Below are positions 52,607-61,817 of a stretch of 64,000 nt of DNA, piece after piece. The first letter of the stretch is position 1, and every line of letters begins with the position of its first letter. Location of the stretch: the NCBI GenBank assembly GCA_016713125.1, contig JADJPT010000007.1:1-64000 (forward strand). The letters are read 5' to 3'. The position numbers and the translations under genes were made by a program. The notes beneath the pieces are model-generated. The model was not told where the DNA came from and ran no database searches. It saw nothing but the letters and a program-made list of their open reading frames with translations. This stretch comes from Betaproteobacteria bacterium (GTDB taxonomy: Bacteria > Pseudomonadota > Gammaproteobacteria > Burkholderiales > SG8-39).

Positions 52607-54292
52607 ATGACGCTCAGACGCTGGCTGGGCAGGCTGCAGGGTCGGCTCGAGGCGCGCGCGCGCGTGCTCGCGACCGGCGAGGCGCCGCCGGCCGCCGCGG
52701 CCGAAGCCGAGGCCGGATCGGTTTCCGAAACCATCGTCGCCGCACGGCGCGCGCTGGCCGCCGCTCCGAACGACCCGGGACTGGCGCTCGCGCTGGTGCA
52801 GGCCCTGGCCGGGGCCGGACGCCCCGCGGAGGCGGCGCTGGCCGCGCGCGAGGGCGCCGAGGTGGCGCGGCGCATGGGCGCACATGAAATCGAACTCGAG
52901 TGCTGTGCCCTGTGGCTGGCGCAGGACCCGCAGTCGGCCGACGCGCGCATCGCGCGCGCGCATGCGCTGGCGGCGGCCGGGCGCGCGGCCGAAGCCGCCG
53001 CCGAATACGAGGCGGTGCTGTCCGCGCACGGCCCGCAACTCGCCGTGCTGCTGCGCCTGGGCGCGGTCTACCACGACATGGTGCGGCCGCAGGACGCGCA
53101 CCGCACCTACCTGCAGGCGGTGCAACTCGAACCGGACAACGTCGACGCGCTGTGCGTGGCCGGCATGAGCGCCCGCGACCTGGGCGAGACCGTGCAGGCT
53201 GAAGTGTTCCTCGCCCGCGCGCAGGCCGCCGCGCCGGACTCGGCGCACGCCACCTTCAACCTCGGCCTGGTGCGCCTGGACCAGGGGCGCATCGCCGAGG
53301 CCTCCGAGGCGTTTCGCGGCGCGCGCGCGCTGAACCGCGGCGCACCCTGGCGCGAGGCGGAACTCGCCGCGCACCTGGCCGCGGGCACCTGCGACCCCAA
53401 CGACCGCGACTGGGGCGCCTCGCGCTTCAAGCTTGCGCACGACATCCAGCAGCTCGAATACCTGCGCGCGGCGGGCAGGCTCGGCCCGGCCTTCGATCCG
53501 GTCCTGGTCGAGTACCGCTACGCGCTGACCGATCGCCGGCTGCCCGAAGATCCGTACACCATGGTCGGGCTGGACCCGCGCCGCTATCCGCTGCTGGCGG
53601 CCACCTACAAGCGGCCGCTGTACGCGCCGGACCCCGAGCCGCCGCAGGGCCCGTTGGTGAATCCGGACCTGCCCTGGGCCGAGCTCGAGCAGCTCTACCT
53701 CGACGCGAAACCGAACATGGTGTGGATCGACGGGCTGCTGACCCCGGCGGCGCTGGCGGCGGTGCGCGCCTACTGCATGGAAAGCACGATCTGGAACGAC
53801 CTCAAGGGCGGCTACCTGGGCGCCTACATGCACGACGGCTTCGCCGGCCGCCTGCTGCTGGGCATATCGGCCGAGCTGCGCGCGCGCATGCCGCGCGTGA
53901 TCCGCGAGCGGCCGCTGCAGACCATGTGGGGCTACAAGTACGATTCGCGCTACTCGGGCACCGGTGTGCATGCCGACGTGGCCGCGGTGAACGTGAACTT
54001 CTGGGTCACGCCGGACGAGGCCAACCTCGACCCGGACAGCGGCGGGCTGATCGTGCACGCGCACGAGGCGCCGCGCGACTGGGGCTTCCAGCGCTTCAAC
54101 ATGGAGCACGAGGAGATCTACAAGTACCTGGATTCGGTCGGCAGCCGCGCGGTGAAGATCCCCTACCGCGCCAACCGCGCGGTGATCTTCGATTCCGACC
54201 TGTTCCACGAGACCGATGCGTTCCGCTTCCGCGACGGCTACGCGGACCGGCGCATCAACGTCACCATGCTGTACGGCACGCGCGAGGGCTGA
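52607..54292 (+). CDS. TPR protein with C-terminal 2-oxoglutarate/Fe(II) oxygenase-like domain
   Basis: A 561-residue protein. Residues ~45-300 are tetratricopeptide-like helices (for example LGAVYHDMVRPQDAHRTYLQ, then FNLGLVRLDQGRIAEASEAF). The C-terminal ~220 residues have a double-stranded beta-helix oxygenase pattern: H-x-D in GVHADVAAVN, a distal His in DLFHETDAF, and an Arg in RRINVTMLYGT. It may hydroxylate a protein or small molecule presented by the TPR part. ATG 52607 follows the preceding stop by two bases. It is convergent with the PilZ gene. Confidence 0.78.
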   Translation: MTLRRWLGRLQGRLEARARVLATGEAPPAAAAEAEAGSVSETIVAARRALAAAPNDPGLALALVQALAGAGRPAEAALAAREGAEVARRMGAHEIELECCALWLAQDPQSADARIARAHALAAAGRAAEAAAEYEAVLSAHGPQLAVLLRLGAVYHDMVRPQDAHRTYLQAVQLEPDNVDALCVAGMSARDLGETVQAEVFLARAQAAAPDSAHATFNLGLVRLDQGRIAEASEAFRGARALNRGAPWREAELAAHLAAGTCDPNDRDWGASRFKLAHDIQQLEYLRAAGRLGPAFDPVLVEYRYALTDRRLPEDPYTMVGLDPRRYPLLAATYKRPLYAPDPEPPQGPLVNPDLPWAELEQLYLDAKPNMVWIDGLLTPAALAAVRAYCMESTIWNDLKGGYLGAYMHDGFAGRLLLGISAELRARMPRVIRERPLQTMWGYKYDSRYSGTGVHADVAAVNVNFWVTPDEANLDPDSGGLIVHAHEAPRDWGFQRFNMEHEEIYKYLDSVGSRAVKIPYRANRAVIFDSDLFHETDAFRFRDGYADRRINVTMLYGTREG

Positions 54293-54325
54293 GGCCGCGG
54301 GCCGGCCCGATTCGGGCAGCCTGGG

Positions 54326-55129
54326 TCAGGCGGCCTGGCGGGGGTGCTCGTACATGTAGAACCAGACCAGCGCGCCCAGCACCAGCTTGTCGTTGGGCGC
54401 CAGATCGACGAACTCGACGCCGTGCCGGTGGCGCGGCGCCTCGCCGTTTTCCTCCTCGGTCTTGACCGCGCGCACCACCGCCTGCAGCTTGAGCCGCGTC
54501 TGCACGCCGTGCAGGTCGACTTCGAAGGCGAGCTTGAGCTTGTCGCCCGGCGCGCCCAGGGGCTCGAGGGCGGTCACCAGGGCCCCGGTGCTGCTGATGT
54601 TGTCCATGCGCGCCTGCACCGCCGGCTTGCCGCCGTCTGCGCCGACCTCCACCGGCAGGTCGACCCGGTAGCGCGGCGAACTGCGCACTTCGATGCCGGT
54701 GACGTTGTCGGGAAACGACAGGTGCAGCAGGTGGAAGGGCGGGGTCAGCGAATGCAGCACCGAGCTGCGGAAGGCGAAGGCGTTGCGCCCGGTGAAGGCG
54801 CGCAGCATGACGATCTCGCCGCTGCGCAGTGCGAGGCGGCCGCGCGCAGTCATCGGCGCACTGAGGATCAGGCTCTCGCCATCGACCCAGCCGACCACGT
54901 TGATGGTGACGCGACCGGCCGACATCTGCGGCGGGGGCTCGAGTTGCACGCGGTCGCCGACCTTGAGACGCATGTCGCGGAAGGCATAGGCGACCGGCGT
55001 CCCGGCGGGTGCGGCGGCGGCGGGCGCAGGTGCGGCAGCAGGCGCGGCGGCAGCCGGTGCAGCGGCCGGGGCCGCCGCTGCGGCCGGGGCTTCCGTGGTG
55101 GTGGGCTCGGCATCCATGACGCTATGCAT
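54326..55129 (-). CDS. PilZ-domain protein, YcgR-like, with Ala/Pro N-terminal extension
   Basis: A 267-residue protein. Residues ~15-42 are almost only Ala and Pro. A YcgR-N-like domain follows (MRLKVGDRVQLEPPPQMSAG), then PilZ with the c-di-GMP signatures RSSPRYRVDLPVEV and DNISSTGALV. This is the arrangement of flagellar-brake proteins that slow swimming when c-di-GMP rises. It lies 22 bases downstream of the CarF-like desaturase gene on the same strand and may be co-transcribed. Start ATG 55129 or 55117. Confidence 0.82.
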   Translation of the reverse strand: MHSVMDAEPTTTEAPAAAAAPAAAPAAAAPAAAPAPAAAAPAGTPVAYAFRDMRLKVGDRVQLEPPPQMSAGRVTINVVGWVDGESLILSAPMTARGRLALRSGEIVMLRAFTGRNAFAFRSSVLHSLTPPFHLLHLSFPDNVTGIEVRSSPRYRVDLPVEVGADGGKPAVQARMDNISSTGALVTALEPLGAPGDKLKLAFEVDLHGVQTRLKLQAVVRAVKTEEENGEAPRHRHGVEFVDLAPNDKLVLGALVWFYMYEHPRQAA

Positions 55130-55151
55130 AACGGCCGCCGGACGGCGGACT

Positions 55152-55880
55152 TTAGCTCCGCGTGCCGCAGCCTCCGACGGGGCGCTGCAGGCGTCGCACC
55201 CGGCGTTCGATGCCGCGCCACGCCCCCGAACCGTCGAGCAGCGCGTTCAGCCAGCCGCTGGCGGTGCAGTAGTGCGTGGCGAAGGGCGGCACATGGTGCA
55301 GCCTGTGCATGTCCGGCGGCAGGATCAGGCCCAGGCGCTGCGCGCTCCGCACCCAGGCGGGCAGGGTGGCCGGTTCGCAGTGCGCCCATTTGTGGCACTG
55401 GTTGGTGAGCAGCGCGGCCAGCGCGAACATCAGCAGCGCGGGCAGGGCCAGCCGCGCCGCCGGCGTGTCCGGACCCAGCACGGCGGCCAGCGCCAGCGCC
55501 GGCAGCGCGGCCAGGCAACTGGCGCCGTTGGTCTCGATGAAATCGTGACGCGTGATGGCCTGCGGGTCGGCATGGTGCTCGCGGAACGGGCGGATCAGGG
55601 CGGGGCCGAGAAAGCGCGTGTGCACGCTGCCCCAGGTGTCGAAGCTCCAGTGCGCCAGCCCGCTGCCCAGGTCCGCGGCCAGCCAGGCCAGCGGCAGGCA
55701 CAGCAGGCACCAGGCGAGCATCCAGCCCTGGCCGGGCGCGGCGATGGCCGCGGCCAGGCGCAGCGCGCAGTACACGAACAGCAGGGTCCAGGCGACGATG
55801 GCGGCGAGTTCGATCAGGCGCTGCGGTGCGCCATAGCGCGACAGGGCCTGCGCCTCGGGTCGGGTCGGCGGGCCACTCAT
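55152..55880 (-). CDS. CarF/TMEM189-family plasmanylethanolamine desaturase homologue
   Basis: A 242-residue membrane protein. Its His-rich core is the CarF/TMEM189 pattern: GLAHWSFDTWGSVHT, PFREHHADPQAITRHDFIETN, TNQCHKWAH and MHRLHHVPPFATHYC, with hydrophobic segments between. CarF enzymes introduce the vinyl-ether bond that turns plasmanyl into plasmenyl lipids (plasmalogens), using a di-iron centre held by these histidines. All eight or so are present. The start overlaps the upstream hydroxylase-family gene (ATGA). Activity on a bacterial ether lipid is inferred; ether-lipid synthesis genes are not in the window. Confidence 0.82.
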   Translation of the reverse strand: MSGPPTRPEAQALSRYGAPQRLIELAAIVAWTLLFVYCALRLAAAIAAPGQGWMLAWCLLCLPLAWLAADLGSGLAHWSFDTWGSVHTRFLGPALIRPFREHHADPQAITRHDFIETNGASCLAALPALALAAVLGPDTPAARLALPALLMFALAALLTNQCHKWAHCEPATLPAWVRSAQRLGLILPPDMHRLHHVPPFATHYCTASGWLNALLDGSGAWRGIERRVRRLQRPVGGCGTRS

Positions 55881-57010
55881 CCGTACGGCGTGCGCTTGCC
55901 GCGCCTGCGGAACGGATACAGCAGCTGGCCCACCCAGGTCTCGGGCGGCTGGAACTCGACGGTGCCGTAGTTCTTCGGCCAGTGGTCGGGCAGGTGCGCG
56001 GTGCCGAAGACGCGGTCCCACAGCGGCAGGAAACTGGCGAAGTTCTTGTCCAGGCCTTCCTCGTCCGAGGTGTGGTGCCAGTGGTGGAATTCCGGCGTGG
56101 CGATCACCCAGCGCAGCAGCGGCCAGCGCCAGCGCACGTTGGCGTGGATGTACACCGCGTGGAAGGACACGAACACCAGGTAGGCGTACAGCGCGGCCGG
56201 CGCGAAGCCGAGCACGAACACCGGCAGGAAGGCCGCGGCGCGCGTCACCAGCACGTCGACGATGTGCATGCGCGAGCCGGCCAGCCAGTCCATCTGCCGG
56301 CTCGAGTGGTGCACGGCGTGGAAGCTCCACAGCCAGGGCACCGAGTGGAAGGACCGGTGCACCCAGTAGGTCATGAAGTCCACGGCCAGCAGGATCTCGA
56401 TGAACTGCAGCCACAGCGGCTGCGCGGCCACCGCCTTCTGGAAATCGAGCTGCAGGGTCCAGGCGAACAGGGCCTGGGCGGGGATCATGCTGGCGAAGGA
56501 CAGCAACTGCACGCCGGCATGGCTGACGAAGAAATGCTTGAGGTCGGTCTGCCAGCCGGCGCGAAAGATGTTCTGCCTGCGCAGCGCATAGAGGCGTTCC
56601 AGCGGCACGAACAGCAGCGCCAGCACCAGCAGCTCGAGCACGAAGTAGTCCAGGCCGGCGGCGAACGCCCGGCCACCCGCTGCGCCGAGCTCCACGGGCT
56701 CGGCCTGGGCGCCGCCCATCAGCAGCGCGACCGCACCCAGGCCGATGCCGATCAGGCCGTAGGTCTTGGAGCGCAGCAGCAGGATGCTGGCCGCGCCCAG
56801 CGCGAAGGCGGCGAGGATGCAGGCCTGCAGGATGGTGCGCAGCAGGCCCAGGTGGGCGACGTAGAACGGCAGGGCATCGCGCGTGACCAGCAGGTCGGGC
56901 AGCAGGAAGCACAGCACGGCCAGCACGCACAGCGCGCCGAGCACGCCCGAAGCCACGCCGGTGCGCTTGCCGACCTCCGCGCGCGCACGCGCCGACAGCA
57001 GGCGCTTCAC
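55877..57010 (-). CDS. Fatty acid hydroxylase/sterol desaturase superfamily membrane protein
   Basis: A 377-residue protein. About four to five transmembrane helices occupy the first ~150 residues, then the superfamily histidine boxes: HRSFH, HAVHHSS and EFHHWHHTSD, which bind a di-iron centre. The superfamily includes sterol and carotenoid hydroxylases and the ether-lipid enzyme alkylglycerol monooxygenase. The GTG start overlaps the 87-residue gene (GTGA), and the stop overlaps the CarF-like gene. The pairing with a plasmanylethanolamine desaturase homologue suggests a role on lipids. Confidence 0.82.
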   Translation of the reverse strand: MKRLLSARARAEVGKRTGVASGVLGALCVLAVLCFLLPDLLVTRDALPFYVAHLGLLRTILQACILAAFALGAASILLLRSKTYGLIGIGLGAVALLMGGAQAEPVELGAAGGRAFAAGLDYFVLELLVLALLFVPLERLYALRRQNIFRAGWQTDLKHFFVSHAGVQLLSFASMIPAQALFAWTLQLDFQKAVAAQPLWLQFIEILLAVDFMTYWVHRSFHSVPWLWSFHAVHHSSRQMDWLAGSRMHIVDVLVTRAAAFLPVFVLGFAPAALYAYLVFVSFHAVYIHANVRWRWPLLRWVIATPEFHHWHHTSDEEGLDKNFASFLPLWDRVFGTAHLPDHWPKNYGTVEFQPPETWVGQLLYPFRRRGKRTPYG

Positions 57011-57270
57011 GCTGCGGGCGCGCCCAGCTTCTGCGCCAGCGCCTCGAGCTCGGCGGCGATCACCGCCTCGCCGCCGCGTCCGGCCGGAAACGGCCGGGCG
57101 GCGCGGCCGTACCAGTAGCGCGCGTTCGACAGGTCGTCCTCGATCAGGTGGACGATGCCGTGCGCCCAGCAGGCGAGCGGCCCGTCCTCGGCCTGCACGA
57201 TGACGTGCGCCGCCTGCCAGTCGCGGGCGAGCAGCAGGGCGTAGGCCTTGCGCAGGGGTTGTCGCGTCAT
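57007..57270 (-). CDS. 87-residue hypothetical protein
   Basis: A soluble helical protein beginning MTRQPLRKAYALLLARDWQA with HGIVHLIEDDLSNARYWYGR in the middle. The helix pattern (alternating small and aromatic residues) looks like one and a half TPR-type hairpins. It is translationally coupled to the hydroxylase-family gene through a GTGA overlap and lies 20 bases after the GST stop. Not a family I can name. Confidence 0.65.
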   Translation of the reverse strand: MTRQPLRKAYALLLARDWQAAHVIVQAEDGPLACWAHGIVHLIEDDLSNARYWYGRAARPFPAGRGGEAVIAAELEALAQKLGAPAA

Positions 57271-57290
57271 GTGCGCCGCGCCTCGTTCCG

Positions 57291-57908
57291 CTACTCGCGC
57301 AGCTTGCGCGCCTCTTTGGCGGCGGGGCGCTCGATGCTGGCCTGCAGCCAGGCGTTAAGCTTCGGGAACTTCGACAGGTCGTATTTCATCGCGGTCAGCG
57401 TGTACAGCACGCTGGCCACCATGAAGTCGGCCATGTTCCACGACGCGCCGCCGAAGTACGGCGTCTTGTTCAGCTGCTCCTCGAAGGTCTTCAGGCGCGC
57501 CAGCAGCTGCGCCTCGGCCGCCTCGGCGATCGCCGGGTTGCGTTTCTCGGGCGGAAACAGCGCGCGATGCTGGTACAGCGTGATCATCGGCGGCTCGACG
57601 TCGTTCGAGGTGAAGAAGGCCCACTGCAGCATCTGCGCCCGGCCGGCCGGGGTGGCCGGATACAGCGGGCTCTTGTGCTGCTCGGCCAGGTACAGGTTGA
57701 TGGCCGAGGTCTCCCAGACCACCACGCCGTCGTCGTCCACGGTGGGCACGCGCGCGTTGGGGTTGAGGGCCACGTACCAGGGCTCCTTGCATTCGGGCTT
57801 GTCGGCCGTGATGCTGACCGGGATGTGCTCGTAGGGGATGTTGCTTTCCTTGGCGAGCCAGATGACGCGGAACGCGCGGGAACGGGCCTGGCCGTAAATC
57901 TTCAGCAT
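57291..57908 (-). CDS. Glutathione S-transferase family protein
   Basis: A 205-residue GST. N-terminal domain: LKIYGQARSRAFRVIWLAKE with the catalytic-region Ser/Arg, then NPNARVPTVDDDG and WETSAINLYLAEQ for the cis-Pro and gamma-glutamyl contacts. The helical C-terminal domain has ASWNMADFMVASVLYTL. ATG 57908 with GGAG upstream; the open frame before it is not conserved. It heads the minus-strand group with the 87-residue, hydroxylase, CarF-like and PilZ genes. Confidence 0.85.
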   Translation of the reverse strand: MLKIYGQARSRAFRVIWLAKESNIPYEHIPVSITADKPECKEPWYVALNPNARVPTVDDDGVVVWETSAINLYLAEQHKSPLYPATPAGRAQMLQWAFFTSNDVEPPMITLYQHRALFPPEKRNPAIAEAAEAQLLARLKTFEEQLNKTPYFGGASWNMADFMVASVLYTLTAMKYDLSKFPKLNAWLQASIERPAAKEARKLRE

Positions 57909-58065
57909 GATGACTCCGGGATGACGTGGGGAGGGTGCGGGGTGCGCGTCTTCGAAACGGTATGCGCCGTGCCCGACCGCGACGATAGAATGCCTGTGGC
58001 GGTCCGGCAAGCGCAGTTCGCTGCGCGGCCCGGGCAAGCCCAACCATAATACGAGGAGAGATACG

Positions 58066-59048
58066 ATGCGCGTCGTTCTGAAACTAGCCGCACTGCCGCT
58101 GGCCCTGCTGGCGCTCGCGTCCTCGGGCGCCGCGCAGGCCCAGGCCGCCTACCCGAACAAGCCGATCCGCTTCATGGTCGGTTTCCGCCCGGCGGCAGCG
58201 CCGACGTGGCCAGCCGCACCATTTCGCAGCGCCTCTCGGAGCGCCTGGGTCAGCCGCTGATCATGGACAACCGCGCCGGCGCCGGCGGCATGGTCGGCCT
58301 GGAGGCCATCGCCAAGTCGACGCCCGACGGCTACACCATCGGCATCGGCACCTCGGGTGCGCTGACCGTGAACCCGACGCTGCGCAGCAAGCTGCCCTAC
58401 GACCCGCTCAAGGACTTCGCGTACATCTCCACCATGGTGGTGAACCCGATCGCGCTGACCATCAGCCCCTCGCTGCCGCCGCAGAACATGAAGGAGTTCC
58501 TGACCTGGGCCAAGGGCCAGTCCTCGGCCAAGCTGTCGTTCGGCACCGCCGGCACCGGCACCGCCATGCACCTGGCCGGCGAAGTGCTGAACCAGATGGC
58601 CGGCATCACCATCGTGCACGTGCCGTACAAGGGCAGCGCCCCGGCGGCCGTGGACCTGATGGGCGGCCAGATCCCGCTGGCCGTGCTCGACCTCGCGGCC
58701 GGCCTCACGCACATCCGCGCGGGCAAGATCCGCGCGCTGGGCATGACCTCGCTGAACCGCTCGCCGGTGGCGCCCGAGATCCCCACCATCGCCGAAACCG
58801 GCGTGCCGGGCTATGACGTGCGCAGCTGGTTCGGCATCGTCGCGCCGGCCGGCACGCCCCCGGAGATCATCGCCCGGCTGAACGCCGAGATCGTCGCCGT
58901 GCTCGGCAGCCAGGAAGGCAAGGACCGCATGGTCGCCTCCGGCCTGGAAGCTTCGCCCTCGACCCCGCAGGCGTTCCTCGACACGGTACGCAGCGAGATC
59001 CCGCGCTGGGCCGGCGTGATCAAGGCGGCGGGCATCAAACTGGAGTGA
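58066..59048 (+). CDS. Bug-family (TctC-like) periplasmic solute receptor (one frameshift)
   Basis: A tripartite-tricarboxylate-type substrate-binding protein of about 327 residues with a signal peptide (LAALPLALLALASSGAAQAQA). Family signatures are YPNKPIRFMVGFPPGGSADV, interrupted near 58187 by a missing C, NRAGAGGMVGLEAIAKS and VPYKGSAPAAVDLMGGQIPL. Bug receptors bind carboxylates or related ligands; this one has no transporter genes beside it. The following ligase gene is five bases downstream, suggesting the ligand is an acid activated by that ligase. Confidence 0.87.
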
Positions 59049-59052
59049 GCGT

Positions 59053-60710
59053 TTGAAAGCATCGAGTCTGGGACTGGCCGGCTACTGGCCCAAGCGTTTC
59101 CGGCGCAGCCTGACCGCGCCGCGCACCACCCTGGCGGCCAACCTGGCGGTGGCGGCGCTGCGCTACGGCGATGCGCCGGCCATCCACAGCCTCGGGCGCA
59201 CGCTGGCTGGCGCGAATTCGCCGCCCAGGCCGATGCCTTCGCCGGCTGGCTGCAGCACGCCGGTGTGCGGCGCGGCGACCGCGTGCTGATCTACATGCAG
59301 AACTCGGCGCAGTGGCTGATCGCCTATTTCGGCGCGCTGCGCGCCGACGCCGTGGTGGTGCCGGTCAACCCGATGAACCGCACCGACGAGCTGCACCACT
59401 ACCTGCAGGACTCCGGGGCGAAAGTGGCGGTGTGCGCGCAGGACCTGGCGCCCGCGCTGCTCGCCGCCGCGCCGGGCACCGCGCTGGAGCAGGTGGTGGC
59501 CGCCACCTACTCGGATTACGTGCCGGCCGACACGCCGTTCAACGTTCCCGACTGGCTGCGTGCGCCGCGCATCGAGGTGGCCGGCTGCACCGCCTGGCAG
59601 GCGGCACTGGACGCGGGCCATGTGCCGGGTGCGCCGCAGGCCACGCCGGAAGACCTCGCCCTGCTGCCGTATACCTCGGGTTCCACCGGCCTGCCCAAGG
59701 GCTGCATGCACACCAGCGCCAGCTTCATGCACAACGTGGCGGGGCTGGCGCTGTGGCACGGCATCGCGGCCGGCGACCCCTGCCTGGGCGTGGCGCCGAT
59801 GTACCACGTGTCCGGCCTGACCCACAGCATCAACGTGCCGGTGTATGCCGGGGCCTGCATCGTGGTGGTGCCGCGCTGGGAGCGGCGCCTGGCCGCGCAG
59901 CTGATCGAGCACTATCGCGTGGTGCACGCCAGCATGGCGCCCACCGCGGTGATCGACCTGCTGGCCGACCCGCAGCTCGAGCGCCATGACCTCACCAGCC
60001 TGCGGCGCATCGGTTCGGGCGGCTCGGCCATGCCCGACGAGGTGTGGAAGCGCCTGAACGAGCGCATGGGCATTCCCTACATCGAGGCCTACGGCATGAC
60101 CGAGGCCGCCGCCACCACGCACAACAATCCGGTCGACCGGCCCAAGCGCGCCTGCCTGGGCATCAACTGGTTCGACAGCGAGTCCTGCGTGATCGACCCG
60201 GACACCCTGCAGCCGCGCGCGGTGGGCGAGCCCGGCGAGATCGTCATGCGCGGGCCGCAGATGTTCAAGGGCTACTGGAACCGCCCGGAGGACACCGCCG
60301 CGGCCTGGGTGGAGATCGACGGCCGCCAGTGGTACCGCTCGGGCGACATCGGCTACGTCGACGAGGAAGGCTACTTCTTCATGACCGACCGGCTGAAGCG
60401 CATGATCAACGCCTCGGGCTTCAAGGTCTGGCCGGCCGAGGTGGAGAGCGTGCTGTACGCGCATCCCGACGTGCTCGAGGCCTGCGTGGTCGGCGTGGCC
60501 GACGCCTACCGCGGAGAGAACGTGAAGGCGCTGCTGGTGCTGCGCGAAGGCGCCGCGCTCGACAATGAGGCGTTCAGCGCCTGGGCGCGCGAACGCATGG
60601 CCGCCTACAAGGTGCCGCGCGTCGTCGAGTGCGTGCCTTCGCTGCCCAAGTCGCCGGTGGGCAAGATCCTCTGGCGCGAGGTGCAGGACCGCGAGAACGC
60701 GGCGCGCTGA
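59053..60710 (+). CDS. AMP-forming acyl-CoA ligase (one frameshift)
   Basis: About 552 residues. Motifs are LLPYTSGSTGLPKGCMHTSA (P-loop), AYGMTEAAATTHNN (A5), GDIGYVDEEGYFFMTDRLKRMINASGFK (A7-A8, read in parts) and KSPVGKILWRE (A10). The frame shifts near 59205, where one base is missing after GRTL; translation resumes at WREFAAQADAFAGWLQ. The start is TTG 59053 with GGAG upstream. It resembles medium/long-chain or aryl CoA ligases, but the acid is unknown. It probably activates the ligand bound by the preceding Bug receptor. Confidence 0.83.
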
Positions 60711-60832
60711 GCGGGGTGCTCCCCAAGAGAGTGGCAGCAATCCCCCTGGAACACGGCTGCCAGCGCGGGGTTCGGAAAAAATGTGGCAGTAATGCTGGAG
60801 CGCGGCGTCCGGCCGCGCTGCGCCGCCGTCCG

Positions 60833-61785
60833 CTACTTCTTCGCCGGCTTGCGCCGCGCGGCGGCTTTGGCCACGGGCTTCGATGCGGGCTTCTGGGCTT
60901 CGCCGAGGACTTGGCCGCGGGTTTCGCGGCCTTGCCGCCCGGGCGCGCGACCGCGGCCAGGCCGGGCTTGAAGCTCTTGTTGTCGAGGAACTCGCGCATG
61001 CCGCGCTCGCGCGTGCGCTCGGGGTCCTTGGCTTCCAGCGCGGTGATCTTGGCGATCAGGTAGTCGTAGGCCTGCTCCATGTCCATGGTGCGCACCTGGC
61101 GGATCGCCTGCTTGGTGTAGGCCAGCACCATCGGGCTCTTGCTCATCAGCTCGCGCGCCAGGGCCACGGTCTCGGCGCGCAGCTTCTTCGCCGGCACCGA
61201 GAAGTTCACCAGCCCCATCTCGGCGGCCTTCCTGCCCTTGAACGGCCGGCCGGTGGTGGCGTAGTACATGGCGTCGCGGATGCGCAGCGTGTCGACCAGC
61301 ACCTTGCTGACCACGCCGCCGGGCACGATGCCCCAGTTGATCTCGGACAGGCCGAACACCGCGTCGTCCGAGGCGATGGCGAAATCGCAGTTGCACAGCG
61401 GGATGAAGGCACCGCCGAAGCAGTAGCCGTTGACCATGGCGATGACCGGCTTGCGCCCGCGCACCAGGGCGTCCCAGGACCAGCGCCGGTTGTCGGTGTA
61501 GGAGCGGAACTGCGCCTGCGCGTCGCCGTCGGTGTCGCGGAAGTATTCCTTGAGGTCCATGCCCGCGCTCCACGAGTTGCCGGCGCCGGTCAGCACGATG
61601 ACCTTGGTGTCCGGGTGCGTCTCGTGCTCGTCCATGATCTGCGCCATCTCGGCGTGCAGGGTCGGGTTCATGGCATTGCGCTTCTCCGGGCGGTTGAAGG
61701 TCACCCAGGTGATGCCTTCGCGGTCGGTCTCGACCTTGACGCATTCGTAATCGCTGCGCGGCTGCTTCGGGTACTTGACGGGCAT
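60833..61785 (-). CDS. p-Hydroxycinnamoyl-CoA hydratase/lyase (vanillin-forming type)
   Basis: A crotonase that hydrates feruloyl- or p-coumaroyl-CoA and releases the aromatic aldehyde plus acetyl-CoA. Conserved HCHL segments are TGAGNSWSAGMDLKEYFRD, NGYCFGGAFIPLCNCDFAI and FGLSEINWGIVPGGVVSK, ending FLDNKSFKPGL. A tail rich in Ala, Lys and Pro (~40 residues) follows. The frame shifts near 60905 inside this tail; reading the other frame gives ...KAAARRKPAKK and the stop at 60833. Its ligase partner is probably the feruloyl-CoA synthetase at 30243-31991, far away. Confidence 0.85.
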
Positions 61786-61817
61786 TGCGTGGCCTTTCTT
61801 TGCTGGATGAAGGTGAT

